NCBI GenBank assembly: GCA_012064415.1
Contig: SSNU01000031.1
Location: 150,467 to 214,466, forward strand
Direction: 5' to 3'
DNA length: 64,000 nucleotides
Origin: Gyrodactylus bullatarudis
Lineage: Eukaryota; Platyhelminthes; Monogenea; Gyrodactylidea; Gyrodactylidae
The notes under the pieces are model-generated. The model ran no database searches and was not told the DNA's origin. It saw only the letters and a program-made list of their open reading frames with translations. The translations under genes and the position numbers were made by a program. Positions 1 through 13,366 of this stretch are shown here, in pieces; position 1 is the stretch's first letter, and every line of letters starts with the position of its first letter.

Positions 1-477
1 TACTTGAGAGTAGTTATGCAATAACTAAAATAATTATATACTTTCAACGCGTTTGCACACTTAGTTACAAATATTGCACTCAGGCACGGGGAGCCTAGTG
101 AATTGGCTACTTCGTTGATCAAATTCAAAATACTATTTCACAAGCATTCTTGTGAGTGCCAATCACGCGATCTCCCTTTTCTTTTTTCTATCCTCGACCA
201 GAAACAATCAGTATTTGTGTCACATTGAAGATTGAGATATCATGGGATCGGTCGGACCGCATGAATAGGATTCATAGTACCGAAAGTCTAGTAATCTAAT
301 TCTTTAAGTGATAGCGTTAATAGTATCGAACATTTCTCTTTTTCGGTTATCATATTAGAGTGTTTAAATTTTTGAATGACTGAAAATAAACGAAGAACTT
401 TTCTATTCCATCTTATTAGTATCTTTCAAATAAAAAGATTTAACCTGATTATATAATTTAATTTTTTTCCATTTCAG

Positions 478-3400
478 AATTCCTTTAATCAACCTAATGA
501 AAATATACCCACAAGTCTTTCGTCAACAGCCAATAGTTTGCATAATATCAGTAATTTCATGCAAGATTGTCAATGCCAAGAAAATGAGGGATCAAGAACC
601 ATGTCGCCGAATCCTAATGAATCACTTGATGAAATATCATTGCCTAAAGATTTCTACATGGATGATTCCCAAGAATATTGCGTTAACAAAGATATCAATT
701 TTGATGCTCACAATGATGATGAACAAACAGCTGTTGCTTCTCGTGAGAAATTGTATACTTCTCAATCTATTATGATTATAATCATTGATTATACATTAAA
801 ACTTTGAAATAAACTGAAGAGACTAGTATCTATATCATCAATGTTTTTAAATCAGATATACCAGTGTTCTCTAGATGAGGAGCATTTTTCCTATGTTATA
901 CCTGTGTATTAGAGTTATTGGCAAATTTTTTGAGAATTTATCTTTTGTGTTATACAAGGTGGGAAACTGTAAAATTTATTGGTTTAACATTGAAAAACAT
1001 GACCATGCTTGAGGACTTATTAACCTAGAACAGTCTATTCGTAAATTATAAGCTTGCTTTATCTTGATCGATTTTTACATGTTTAAAGAGCTATACTTTT
1101 ACTTCTCTTACTTTGATAGTTTACACAGCGTTGGGCAAGAATAAGAAGTGAAAAAAAACTCTGAGAGATAAATAGAGCATTCTTTCATATTTTTCCTTCA
1201 TCATTCTTCATCCTTTTTTTAGCTGAATTCTCCAAGAATCATCAACCAAAGGAAGCAGAAAAAGAAAAAAGAAATAATCATAAAACACTAAGCAATGAAC
1301 TGTTCACAAAAGAAAAAGAAAATAAAGCAGATGAAACAGAGAGAATAGTCGAGAGAGATGATGATGTTAACAAACTAGAAGGAGGAGAAAATGATAAGAG
1401 GGAAGATTATGAGAGAAATAGCTTTACTAATGATGATGATGCAATTAAATATGAGGAGGAAAATAAACTCCAAAGGTGCATGCTCGAAGAAAGAAACAGT
1501 GAAGAGGAAATAATCATACCAAAGGAAGAGTTGGCAAAATTCAGAGAAACTATTCAAACAACAAACAGAGTTGAGGAATTAGAGAATGTGGAGAACGAGT
1601 CTCTTATGCCAATACGCAGTGATCAGTTGAGGGATTGTCTAATTAGATCAAATTACTATTATCTAGAGGAAGACCAATTCAATCATGAGTTTGAGGAACA
1701 ACAGGCAATGCTCCTCTTGAACCATCATCAAGGTTATAGTGGCTATGAGTTTTTACTTGATGAGAATGAAGAAAGGTATTTGGCTGCGCATTCCTTGATG
1801 CAATCAAATGACCAAATGGTGAATCATTTATTAATTTATACTTTTTAGTAATCTTAATACTTTTTCAAACTAATCTTGAGTGATTTTTCAGAGCCCTGGA
1901 CAAATCTTGGCTTAGGGATGAATGTGCTGATCTAGTTTTAGTAAATTCGTTATCAGCATATTCACATTTAGAATGAAAGAATAAAATGCGAATCATTGGA
2001 AAGTAAATCTCTCAGGGATTTTCTATTTGAATTTGAATTAATTAAAATGTCTCATTTAAATTGAAATTCTTCTCAAGAATTGATTTTCTCTTAGAAATCA
2101 GTCTTTTATTCAAGTGTACAAAGACTTAGGCTATCTTGGCAAAAATCATTAAATTCAGTTCTCTTCTCAGAAAATCAATAGAGATATCAGTTATTTTTCC
2201 TGGATTATTATGCTCTTGTCTACACTTTATCTGTGTTCATAAGCTATATGTTAACACAACTAATGCTCAATTTGTAGATTTATGTACATGTATGTATTGA
2301 ATGAATTTATAATACAGTATCAATATATATATGATAAATAATGCAAATTTTATTTTATTTCTCTACATCTTTCAAAATGTACAATATTTTTATTCTAATC
2401 GTAAAAATATCCACTTTACCAGGAAACGATTATTCCGTTTTATTCTAATGAGGAAGAAAATGATCAAATATGGATCGACATGTTTCGTCGTACAGATTGC
2501 CTTGTTGAACAATCTGCTAAAGAATTTACCGAAAAACTTGAACAATTATCATATGGCGAGGATGAACTATTCGACTCAAATCAATCTCTAAATAAAAATT
2601 ATCATGTAGGTTAACGTCTTTATTACATTTACACAAAATTTGTATTTTTGATTATAAAATATCGTTTGGTTATTAATGAGAACTTATATTACATGAATAT
2701 CTGCCAAGATTAAAGAAATTAAAGATCCATTTGTAGCATTTCAAGAACAAAATTTTGAAAAATATTATTTTTAAGAAGAATAAGTGTATATTTCAAATTT
2801 CAATAAAATTAAATCAAATATGCTAAATCTGATCTAATGATTTACCTTATTATCATTTGGGAGTTGAATTTCAATTTTATGATCATTTTCACTACTTGAA
2901 AATCAATGAAACTGGGAATATAGCGTCAAATCGAAAACAAATTTTGTTCTTCAAATGCTAAAAATGGGTCTGGATTTCAAAATATCTTAAACATTGTTTG
3001 TACGTTTAATGGTTTACTTCAATTCTCAATTAGGAAACGAACAAGAGTTGCTTTGCAGTTGAAGCCAACAATAATCACAGTCCTTCCAGTGAAGAGTCCA
3101 TTAGAACAATACAAAGTGCTTTGATTGCAAAAAATACAGGAAGTCATGAAAATAACATTAATTCTGATTTGCAACAGACTCTTCAATGTCCCCTTGACGC
3201 CAGAGAAACACAACAAAGAAAAATAAGTCTCACGCGATCTGATGCTATAGAGTCTCAGATGGAAGTTCATGAAAAACTAATTCCTTCCGATTCTAATGGA
3301 GATCTAAACCAAATCATCTTACAATCAGAAAGAGTAAATACTAAATACTTTCAATCATGGCCCAATCTTTCTTTAAATACTTCGGGATCCTCCAACTTGA

Positions 3401-6400
3401 GAGATGAGATAAAATTCAAAGATGATAATGATATATCTATATCATGGAATACTCATAAAGACGTTCTAAATAGAGAATGCAACTTCAAAGAAAAGCATTT
3501 TATAAATGGAATAGAGGAAACGAAGAAAATTTATGATGAGAATAGAAGAATACAAGCTAACACAACTGAAGAAAAAACGTTTACGATTATTCCTAATAAT
3601 ATTGATAGCAATGAGTGTGAACAGACAGGCAGCTCCATTGAAAAGAATAGACATTTATTTTCAAAAATTGACGTGGGCGAGAGTATGAACCAATCAGAAT
3701 TATTTAAACTCAGATCAAGTATGATCCAAGATTCTGCCAAAGAGGAGAATATTTCTCAAACTATAAATTCATTGGATAAAAGAATCAGGTTACAAGAAGA
3801 TTATAGACCAAAATCAAAACTAGATACAATATCTTCTCTTTTTTGTACTCAAACAGACATTGCTAGTAGGAATGATGGAGATTTTGATACTGAGCTGAAA
3901 GAAATACTACCTTCTACGCACAGTCCTAAAATTCAATTATTGGAAAATTATCCAATCCAACGAAAGTATTCTTTTTCAACCCAGGATCTGTCAACTACAA
4001 CCAATAATAATCTTAGTCATAACAACGAAAAGGAGTTATCTACTAAAAGTTTTCCAGACAATTCTCTACCAGACTTAAACTTTTACAATATTAAGTATGC
4101 AGGAAGTTTAGCTGAAATTCGTGAGCTTGAAGACCGCCTTAATCAAATTAGAGAACAAGAAGCGAAACAACTGAATGATATTCATTTCAAGCTTTCAGAG
4201 ATTATGAATAGTCCTTCTGCTATGAGTACATGTTCCATGGATAGAAATTTACGTAATAGAAGATATCTTGTACCTAGGAATCCTGATGATGATTCGCGTC
4301 ATATGAATGTACGCCGGAATATTCCCCCGCCTGGAGGAGGCCATGGTCCACCATCCTTGAGAAGAGATGCTACTCCAAGAACTGGTCATTATATTATGAA
4401 GTCAAGAAATAGTTCTCGTGGCCCAGAAGTCTATCGAGATCGTCACGTTAACTATTCTCGGCATAGTGCTTATGAACCAGAAATTTATAGTGACCATTAT
4501 CCAGCAGAAGATTTTGCTTCTAGTGGACCAGAATCAGCCGGAAGTTTGCCTTATTACTCTCATAAGAATCCGATTATGCAAAAATATAAGAATATTCGCT
4601 ATCATAATTCTCTACCAAATTCAGATTATGATTATAGCTCAAATTTACGACGCCTACCTAATTCATATCATGGTCAAAAGTATCCTGAACATGGGTCTCG
4701 AATACGACGAACCAGTTGGAGTCAAGATGCCTATCAGTTCTCAGATCCTATTGAATCTTTTGATACCATTAGATCAAATAAATCAACAAGAAATAAATCT
4801 TCAACGCTACCTTCAACCTCTAGGCTTAATAAAGACAGAAATCCGGACGAATCAACAACTAGAATAAGCCGACCCACTCTGAGAAAATCAACTGGAAATT
4901 ATAGTCGATCTACAGAGCATCTATCAGATCCAGTCAACGAATCTGCTTATCGTAGTTCAAGTCTAAATCGTTACGAATCTTCATTGAGAAGACGAATGAA
5001 TGATGAAGATGAACTAAGCAGTATCTTGAATGAATTTCGTCTTAAACGGGAACGAGATGCGAGTACAGAAGAGCTTAGACGTCAAGTTGAACGTGAACAT
5101 AGGAGATTATTAAAATCTTTATTGAAAGATGAGAAAAACACCTCATCCTTTCTTCAACCAACCACATTTACTCAGAAATCAGCAATGGCTCCGGTTCATT
5201 CGAGTAAGATAACGTATCCAACACCAACAAATTATGGACCAAGCTATCCATATCATTCTACGACTAGTTTTGATCCAATAACAAACATTTCAAATCCAGC
5301 TACAACAATGATGTATCCGCAACACTATCCAGTCTATCCTGCCCCATTAGAGAAATCACTAATAATGAACTCAGATGCATTAGATACTGCTATATCTAGT
5401 AACCAGATAACACTTGCTGCTATAGCGGGAACAATTGCTGCTATGACAGCTGCTAATGGAAACATAGGAAACAAGTCAGATTCTTCTAGTTATCTCACCA
5501 AACAAGAAGAACAAGCTACAACTGATCTTTTGAGAAAGTATTTATCGGAAATTAACTCAAATATTCATAACACAGAGACGATTGGGCCTCCAAATAGTGA
5601 AATCCTAAATTTCCTCGCTGCTAAAGTTAATGATGGATCTATAAGTGCGGAGGAAATACCAAAGAAATGGCTAAATGCTGTTGACAAGGAGCAGATGAAT
5701 CTTTATGATAATAAAATCCAACGATTAGATCAAAAATTTGACAATAGTTTACAGCGAAGAAACTTTAGAGGTGAGCTTGAATAAATTTCATAAAATATTC
5801 AGTAAAGTTCTAATACAAATTTTCAATTTCAGACACTGATGGAATTCTTCAAGTGAGTTGTGAAATTTAGGTTTCTCTTAAATTTGATTGGAATAAGATC
5901 TAAATGATTAAAATTATGTTTTTATCAACCTTTTAGAATTCCTCAGATTTGAATAGATACAACTTTTCAACAAAAAGACTCCTACTCATGCGAGATTCAA
6001 AGGATCGATTCTCGAGAGGAAATGGAATTGGCATGAGGATAATTGGAGGCCAGACTCGCTCTGACGGTCTTTTGGGCACTTTTGTTGAAGAGATTTTAGC
6101 CGATGGTCCAGCAGAGCATTTGCACGGTGAAATCTTGGAAGGTGATGAAATCCTTGAGTGGAACGGTATAAGCCTAATTGGGAAGACGTTCGAGGAAGTT
6201 CAAAATCTAATCAATTCTCCTGGAGAAGAAATTGAACTTGTCGTAAGAGTGTAAGTTATCCAAGCTCAAATGATAATTCATCTCATTTTTGAAATATATA
6301 TATTTTAGGCGCACAGATCGACAAAATGCAGCTAGAGCTAATGCCAACGCAAAAATGAATCAAAGTGATCTTAATTTATTAATTCTAAAATTAATTGTTG

Positions 6401-9400
6401 TTCATTAGTTAAAATTTATTTTCAAACTAGAAGTGCTTGTTCAGAATCAAGCTAGCCATCAAAATAGTCGATATAGTCTAAAGTCACAACAACATTACCA
6501 TCAACTCAATGATGACGGATGTTGTTCCAACATGAGAAGTTCAACCTTTCCAGACCTTGAGGGCCCATGTAATTCAGGTCATTATCATCATCAAATGCAA
6601 CACCAAGTCCCAAATCATTGGTCTGGCCCAATTTTTGAGCATACTAATGATCAGGGTCCAATGTTGAGACCTCAGTGTGAGCATCAACTTCACCATCACC
6701 ATCATCGATTTCATCATCCAAATCAACCTGGTCCGATGATAAATCAATGGTATGGAGATCCTGCTTTGCAACAACAAATGAAATTGCAACAGCAGCAAAA
6801 GAAAAATCGTCAATTCCATGAGATGAATCAAATGCATCCTGGTCACATGCATCAAATGATGGGACAGATACCCCAAAAGAATTCAGTGCAAACTCAACCA
6901 CAGCAACCGTCACAACAAATATTAAACATGCAAGGAAATAATAATCCCTCTTCTGCTGGTATGACGTCAAGACCAATGTATTATCATCCACATCATCATT
7001 ATCACCACTTGTATCCCAATTTCCAACATCACCTTCATCAACACTATAACCCGAATAATTTAAACAGTTTAAACACCAATGCCAATCCCAATCAAATGCC
7101 AAGTAAGCCTAAGTCAGATTACTAGGCTTTGTTTTTTAGGAACTGAGAAAAAAATACAGAGTAAAGAAAATGTTTAGCTGAATACACAAGTAATTGAAGT
7201 ATTGAAAGTTTGAAGAATTTATATTTAGAAATACTCCAACATTTCTGGAAGAGGAGATAGACTTTTTGCATCTTTTAAATGTATATTATACATTGTATAA
7301 TCAATAAACTTCTAAGATAGTTTTGAGGATAGATTTTTTCATATACGGAATCCTCTGTATCTGCTGATCACTAAAATCTGTTTTAGAATTGTAATCTTGA
7401 CAGTTATAAAAGTTGAGCTGTGCTCTATTGCAGATTATAATCACAGGCTGTTACTATTTCTTGTGGATTCTTTAGATCAACTACTGTAGCTTTATGAATA
7501 AATACACCTAGTAAATGTATGAAGATGTGAATTTATGAATTTTACAAAATTCTCAATTTTTTCATCAAGAAATCGAAATTGATCAAGATTGTTTTGGAAT
7601 CTAGATAATCAGGCCCACTTTCACGATACGTAGAAAAAAATTTTTGGAAAAATCAAAGAATTATAGCATTTTTCTGAATTCTGAATCAAATATGCTAAAT
7701 TAGATTTTAAGAATCGACCCATCAACGTGTCAAAATCGAATTCTGACTCTTTGATAATTTTTATCGCTTGAAAGTCAATGAAATTTTGATGATCAAAGAT
7801 CCCTGAAATATGACAAGTTCATCTAAAGTTTTATGTTGCTAATCGGTTTTCTTATCTTTTTGATCAATCTCTCATTTTGAAATCAGCAAAATTTTTCACC
7901 TCAAAGTTCAGAAAAATGAGAATCTGGCGTTACTTCGAGATTTGAAAATATAATTTCCTTAAAAATTGATTTTTTCAAAATTTTCTTTCTCCATTTCGTG
8001 AAAGTGGGTATCATGATCTAAATTCCGAAATATCTTGATCAATTTCGATTTCTAGGCAATAATCTGATTATTCTTTGAGTTAACCCCTGAAATATCTCAA
8101 TTGTAACAACTAATTTCTAATTCAATTTTTTTAACAGTTTTACTTTTCTCTAGAAATTTATGATAGACACATTATAAAGTAAAATTACTCCTTAATTCTT
8201 TTTTTTCATTACATTACTAGTTTTTAATACCTTTTCCAAGAAGCTTTTAAATTTCATTAATTTCCTTCACACAGATTGTCAAAGTATTCTGAAAGAAAAT
8301 CGCACTAAAAACCCTTTTCATTCAACCGATCAAAGTCTAAGCGATTCGAATATGATTCAAATGAAACGCAAACAAAATCTTCATTCAATCTATCCAGTAA
8401 CGAATCAAAATCTCAGAGAAGTAGAATCTGTAAATCAGCATGCTGTGCAAGCAGATAGCTCATCCAAGCGGCTAGATTCATCTTTTCATCAACAATCCTT
8501 GTCGGTCAGTTTATATAATTATTCTAAAAATTAAATTTAGAAAAGTTTACTGTTTAGCTTCTAGATAGTGATCCAACAGTTTGAGATTACCTTACGAATA
8601 GTTAAATAATCAATATATACCTTTTTTATTTATAAATAATTATTTATCTATTAAAATTAATCAATATTTTTTGTAATTCTATTTAAATATCAGAGCAACT
8701 AAAGTTTCATTAAAACTACTGTTACTCTTTAGATATTTCTTCCTCTGATCTGATTGGTTATCAATAACATGTTCTCGAATACTCTTCTTATGCTGATTGG
8801 TTACTTCTATACTACCCTGGACAGTATAAATACAATCCACGTTTTTCTCAATCATGTCCATATTCCATTGGTAGACTTTTATTAAGTTCTTTATCTTAAT
8901 ACTCTGGTCAATTCAAAATATACATTAAACAAGAGTTAAAATCAATTTATCAATAACAAATTCCTTTCTCAACATAGATCTTATAATTTTATCTTAATTT
9001 TTAGTAGATTAGTGATGTCCAGAGCTTTCAAGATGTCAAAATTGAACAGACTAATAATACAAATGAATTAGAAATTATTTCTGCACATTCTAATTCCCCG
9101 CTGAAGACAAAAACTGATTCCAAAGTTAATCATATCGAACCAATTGTTGATATTCAATCTGACTCAAATAAAGACGTTTCTGGAGACAATCAGAGTTACG
9201 GTGAAATTGAAGTAATAATTACATGGATTTTTAAAAAAAGTCTTTGACATTCCTAATAAAAGGGGACTTAATGTGTAATTTTATTTTCCAGTTAATTTTA
9301 TCTTTTGATGATCATGACCAAAGTCTGACCATACACATATCGAGAGCTCGCGGTTTAATGCCAATGGATCTTAATGGACTGGCGGATCCTTTTGTTAAAG

Positions 9401-9909
9401 TTCGTCTGCACCCTGATCCAACTGAAGAGTAAGTTTTAAATATACTGATTCTAATTTTTCATTGATATGCTAATTTATTTGAATTTTAATTGATGGAAAA
9501 TTGAATTTTCAGTCCAGACTTTAATCGCCAGACCAAGTATATTGATAATACCCTGGAGCCAGAATGGCAGCAAACAATGGTCTTTATGAATTGCTTAAAG
9601 AAAACTTTGAAAAAACGTGTCCTTGAAGTAACAATATGGGACTTTGATCGGTTGAAAACAAATGATTTTATGGGACAAACAATTGTTAATTTGAATACAG
9701 AACGCCATTTACTTGATGGGCGTCCGCATTGGTTTAAACTCCATAATATGCAGCCCATTGTGACACCCGGAATGAATCGAATAACCTCATCAACAAACTC
9801 TGATAACACCAATTCAAATTCTAAAAATTCCAAAGATTCCAATTTCAAACTTAAAGATCAGAAGCATCTATCGAGAAAACAGACAACTGGTCGCTTTAAT
9901 CCCACTTAA
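478..9909 (+). CDS. Fife: Piccolo/RIM/Fife-type active-zone scaffold, 3' part (PDZ + C2)
   Basis: Presynaptic active-zone scaffold; the family organises synaptic vesicle docking and calcium channels. Twelve exons join in phase: 478-742, 1223-1818, 2423-2605, 3034-5770, 5833-5852 (20-nt microexon), 5937-6250, 6309-6364, 6431-7102, 8275-8504, 9008-9211, 9292-9428 and 9513-9909. They total 5811 nt, or 1936 residues plus stop. The first part is acidic and low complexity. The 2.7-kb exon is disordered, Ser/Arg/Tyr rich, with two charged probable coiled-coil stretches (near 4090-4210 and 4990-5130). The PDZ (about residues 1268-1372) carries the LEWNG motif typical of RIM and Piccolo. A His/Gln-rich linker follows, then one C2 domain (about 1760-1890) closest by eye to Piccolo C2A. 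The family's N-terminal zinc finger is not in the window, so the gene starts upstream. AATAAA overlaps the stop. The family is well supported; the choice among Fife, Piccolo and RIM orthologues is less certain. Confidence 0.82.
2755..2955. repeat. Degenerate fragment of foldback family B
   Basis: Within the intron 2606-3033, this stretch shares blocks such as caaatatgctaaatctgat and attttcactacttgaaaa with the family B copies at 7690-7770 and 48740-48780. No second arm is visible. The other early introns (743-1222 and 1819-2422) and 1-477 show nothing beyond splice signals. Confidence 0.5.
5937..6250 (+). other. PDZ-domain exon of the active-zone scaffold
   Basis: A single exon encodes almost the whole PDZ. 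The carboxylate-binding loop reads GIGMRIIGG and the C-terminal half contains ILEWNGISL and KTFEEVQ, matching the RIM/Piccolo PDZ signature (VLEWNG, KTYEEVQ). Flanking signals are ccttttag at 5929-5936 and GTAAGT at 6251. Confidence 0.85.
7508..8066. repeat. Foldback MITE, family B, in a scaffold intron
   Basis: The 1172-nt intron 7103-8274 holds an imperfect palindrome. The segment near 7540-7650 (caagaaatcgaaattgatca, then a cccactttcacga block) reappears reverse-complemented near 7960-8060. It belongs to the same family as 50998-51707 and 48540-48986. The rest of the intron shows nothing recognisable. Confidence 0.7.
9292..9909 (+). other. C2-domain exons and C-terminus of the scaffold
   Basis: Two exons (9292-9428 and 9513-9909) encode one C2 domain. 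Loop 1 reads MDLNGLADPF and loop 3 reads WDFDRLKTND, so all five aspartates that coordinate calcium in synaptotagmin-type C2 domains are present. Calcium binding is predicted but not shown. A Ser/Asn/Lys-rich tail of about 50 residues follows, with no second C2. Confidence 0.85.
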
Positions 9910-10383
9910 TAAATATAAATATAAATGTATAGAAATCCAGGTGAAAACCAACCAAAAAATATATATCTTATAGATAAAAATATCAAAAATTCAGATTATT
10001 TTCTAAAACTTTTCTTATTTAATATATATCGAAATAATAATTATTATGATTCTCTCATTCGGCCACTTCCTGACCCCTCTTTCAAGACTTTTGAAATCAA
10101 AGTTTAATTTTGTTTATGATTTGATTTTGTAAGAACAACACCTCTTTAAAACTATCTCTTGTTCATGGGGAATAAGGTTTAGTTGGTGATTGAATGAAAC
10201 GTGAAAATTTATATTTATACACTTGTTTACGATAAATTTGTTACTATTTATCGTGAAACCAAAACAAAGAACTTAAAAGATTATTATTATTATAAAGTTT
10301 ATTCAAAATCTATAAATATGTAAATGACCTATTGAAGCAATGGTACTCAATGTAAGTAATGTATTTTACAAGAAAAGTGTATT

Positions 10384-10409
10384 ATTCTATTATTATTATT
10401 ATTATTATT
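10384..10409. repeat. (ATT)n microsatellite
   Basis: About eight uninterrupted ATT units lie downstream of the scaffold gene; a shorter run occurs near 10281-10293. Confidence 0.85.
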
Positions 10410-10504
10410 TAAATTTGAAATTTCGAAAAGATAATTTATATATTGATAATATAATCATTGACATTTTTATTATTTAAAGCTAAAGAAATGAATAGAATAT
10501 TTTG

Positions 10505-10765
10505 AGTTCCATGATGAAATGAGCCAATCAGCTGTGCAAATATGAAAAAAATTCCAAAAAATTCAATCTGACCAAAACCATATTTTTGAATTTTGAAAAT
10601 GCCCCAAATTCTCACTTTTTCAGCTTATGAATCCAAATTTTTTTTTCGTTTTCAAAACAATTTGAAACAGTTATATGCTGATATTTGAGATCAACATTAG
10701 ACGAAGATTTCAAAAAAGCCTCAAGAAGTTCACAGAAATCTATGCTACTTCTTTATATCTTCGAA
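10505..10765. repeat. Half copy of foldback MITE family A
   Basis: The order of blocks (atgatgaaatgagccaat, then aattcaatctgaccaaaa, then a 'gatattgagatca'-like inner block) is the arm of family A seen complete at 37727-38515. Only one arm is present, so this is a solo half or a deletion product. Confidence 0.6.
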
Positions 10766-10855
10766 GCCGGTAAGAAATTTTGGTTCGAAAAATAGAATAT
10801 TCGTCCTACTTCTTAGATTAGTAGATTTTATATACGAACTCTTAATTTTAGCTGG

Positions 10856-10905
10856 AAAATCGGGCGTGCACATTCTCGCACACCAAAACTGGTACACACA
10901 ACTTT
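10856..10905 (-). repeat. Relic Tc1/mariner terminal inverted repeat
   Basis: The block tctcgcacaccaaaactggt followed by acacacaactttatg matches the right end of the Tc1/mariner element at 30366-32252 with several mismatches. It is a diverged single end, probably from an older deleted copy. Sequence 10906-11679 holds nothing I can identify; its open frames look random. Confidence 0.5.
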
Positions 10906-11679
10906 ATGTTTATTTTATATAACGTATAATCATGAAGACGAGATATAAATAGCGCTAAATGTATTTTAAGAAGTACATTAAAATTACATAAATTATTAAT
11001 GAATTTTTTCCTGATCAGATTATCATCAGCACCAAGAATAGGAAAGCATTATATACCTTGTACAATACACATTCTGTATAATACACTCTGAATATGAAAT
11101 GTCTGCCATAGTGAAAACGGAACATAGACAAAATACGAAATTATATATATATATTCTTGAGAATACTTGGGTAGGTATGATTAAATCAAAAATGAATTTT
11201 TCTCTGGATCTTCATTATTTCGCGATTCTCTTGCGTGAAAATAATGCAATGAAAATCTATATTAAATAGATTGGATGCACGAAATTGAACACAAGAAGTA
11301 GTCCAACAGATTCTCCTATTGGATAGGTTCTTACATAGTACAAGTTGATATGACAAAAATAAGTTATTTGCTTGATTGATTATTTATGACTATATTAGGA
11401 TACAAATTTTTTAAACTTTTTTGGCCATTCACTTTGGTAAAATTCACGTTTTTGAGCAATCTGTATGACTTTTTGGATGGGAGTTATTTTGATAGATATT
11501 TAAAATCCCTTCGCTACATATCCTCATCATTTTCTAAAACTTTTAAAGCGTTTTTAAGAATTTTGGGAAAACGAGATTTTAAGGGTATCAAAATTTTTGT
11601 ATTTAATTTATGAAAATCTTCTTTTCTGTGTATAAGCGTCCAAATTAGCAAATTGTCCAAAAATTTGTTCAGGAGAAAA

Positions 11680-12290
11680 AATATTTAGTATCACCGGGTG
11701 ATGAGGTCACGAACTTTTATCGAGATATAAATATTCTTGTGGAAATTTTCATGCTGATTCTGAATTTTCCTATTTTACAAGGTTTGGGTATAATTGGGAA
11801 AATGTGAAAAAGCGAAAACAGATATCACATGATTGGTTCAGATTTAAGTTAAAATTCAGTGAAAAATCACTTTTGAATTAAGCTCAATAACTTCAAGATC
11901 AGGAATAACAAAAACTCATATGATACATCAGGGAAAAAAAGTGATAAATTTAGCATCAGATTTGCTCCGAAAACCTGAAGATTTCAACTCGAAGCGTATT
12001 TTAATTGATCTATTTAATCAAAAATTGTTGCTAATTTTGTAAGAAAATTTCACTATTTATCAACTTTACTCGCAATTTAAAATGCTACAAAACGATTTTA
12101 AAATAGGCCTAACATAATAGGACTTATGTGATGCCTGTTTTTGAAAATTTCCGTATTTATATTCAAACCTGTAAAAATAGGGAAATTCTGAGCACAGATT
12201 CGGAATCAGCATGAAAATTTCCACAAGAATTTTTATATCTCATTAAAAGTTCGTAAAAGAAATTTTATTTTACCACCAGTATAATATTTC
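11680..12290. repeat. Foldback element, family C
   Basis: The arms are 11709-11820 and about 12148-12254. The block tgtggaaattttcatgctga in the left arm returns reverse-complemented in the right arm, as do acgaactttta and a weaker outer block near accgg / ccagt. There is no coding capacity. I did not see it elsewhere in the window. Sequence 12291-13366 holds nothing recognisable. Confidence 0.6.
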
Positions 12291-13366
12291 AGAGGTTTAA
12301 TGCAGTCTTTCAATGAAAACTCAACTATACATTTTTGGGAGCTTCATTTTTAAAAACTTATTCGTGGTTCTCTTCGAAAAATGATAATCCAGATTATGTT
12401 GATGCTCTCTGTGGTCTTTGAGGATTTTGCTAATTCCTTCTAGCAGTTAAACTCTAAAATGTGCAGTAAAATAATAACTTGTGAAATATTCGTATAAAAT
12501 TCATTGTTTAAACCCATAAAATTAGAAAAAACTATCTAATCAAGGGCTTAATTCTGTATAAAGCTTGATAAAAATATGAAATAATTGTTAATCATATGCA
12601 GACTACTACTGAATAAACCATTAATTTGGAGCAGATAAAAAAGTGAAAAATGTTTATTGAACCTCAAATTATATTATTATATTACAAGGGCTAATTCAAA
12701 GAATTTCATTTGAATTGATCTTATTCTTGTTTAGTGATTGTCAAAAGTTCCACTTCAACTGAGTAGAGAAATGATCTCAAGTACTTTTCGAGTAGCCAAA
12801 TTTCTACGTCATAAATGATGGCTCATTTAAGAAATAAAAATATTATAAAAATTTATAATTAATGTTATTCAGTGATCGCAAAATTATTTTTTTGTTACTA
12901 AAGTCATTTTTTTGAGAATGTAATTTTAACTTCATAGAATCATTTGATTTTTAAAGCAGATTCCAATCCCAGTTTTATTATAATTGATCAAGATCTTTTT
13001 AAACCAGATTACTTGATTCAAGTTTGTCCTGATATACAAAACCTTGATTGAAAATTACAGTTTCTGAACACGTGCCAATATTTTTTCAATGAATTTTACT
13101 ACGAGAAAGGACAAAATCGAGATTTTTGAATAATTTTCACATGTTGAAAGAAATCCCTAGAAAATTAGGTAAATTTTGATGATTTTAGGGAAATTTTTTT
13201 TCTCGGTTGAAAAATTAATTTTCGATTAGGTCATGGAACATTATTAGTGGGAAATAAAAATTTTTATAATTATAAGATGAAAAAATATTCGACTTGATTC
13301 GTCACATTCACTATAAATAATTTTTTTATTTGAAAAAATAAATATAAAAATATCAATCTGTTATAA

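Noticed and set aside
6574..7102. Two long minus-strand open frames
   Set aside because: They are shadows of the His/Gln-rich scaffold exon on the plus strand (CAT/CAA repeats read backwards).
11386..11613. 75-codon plus-strand frame in the intergenic region
   Set aside because: Phe/Leu/Lys composition expected from AT-rich sequence; no motif, no splice context.
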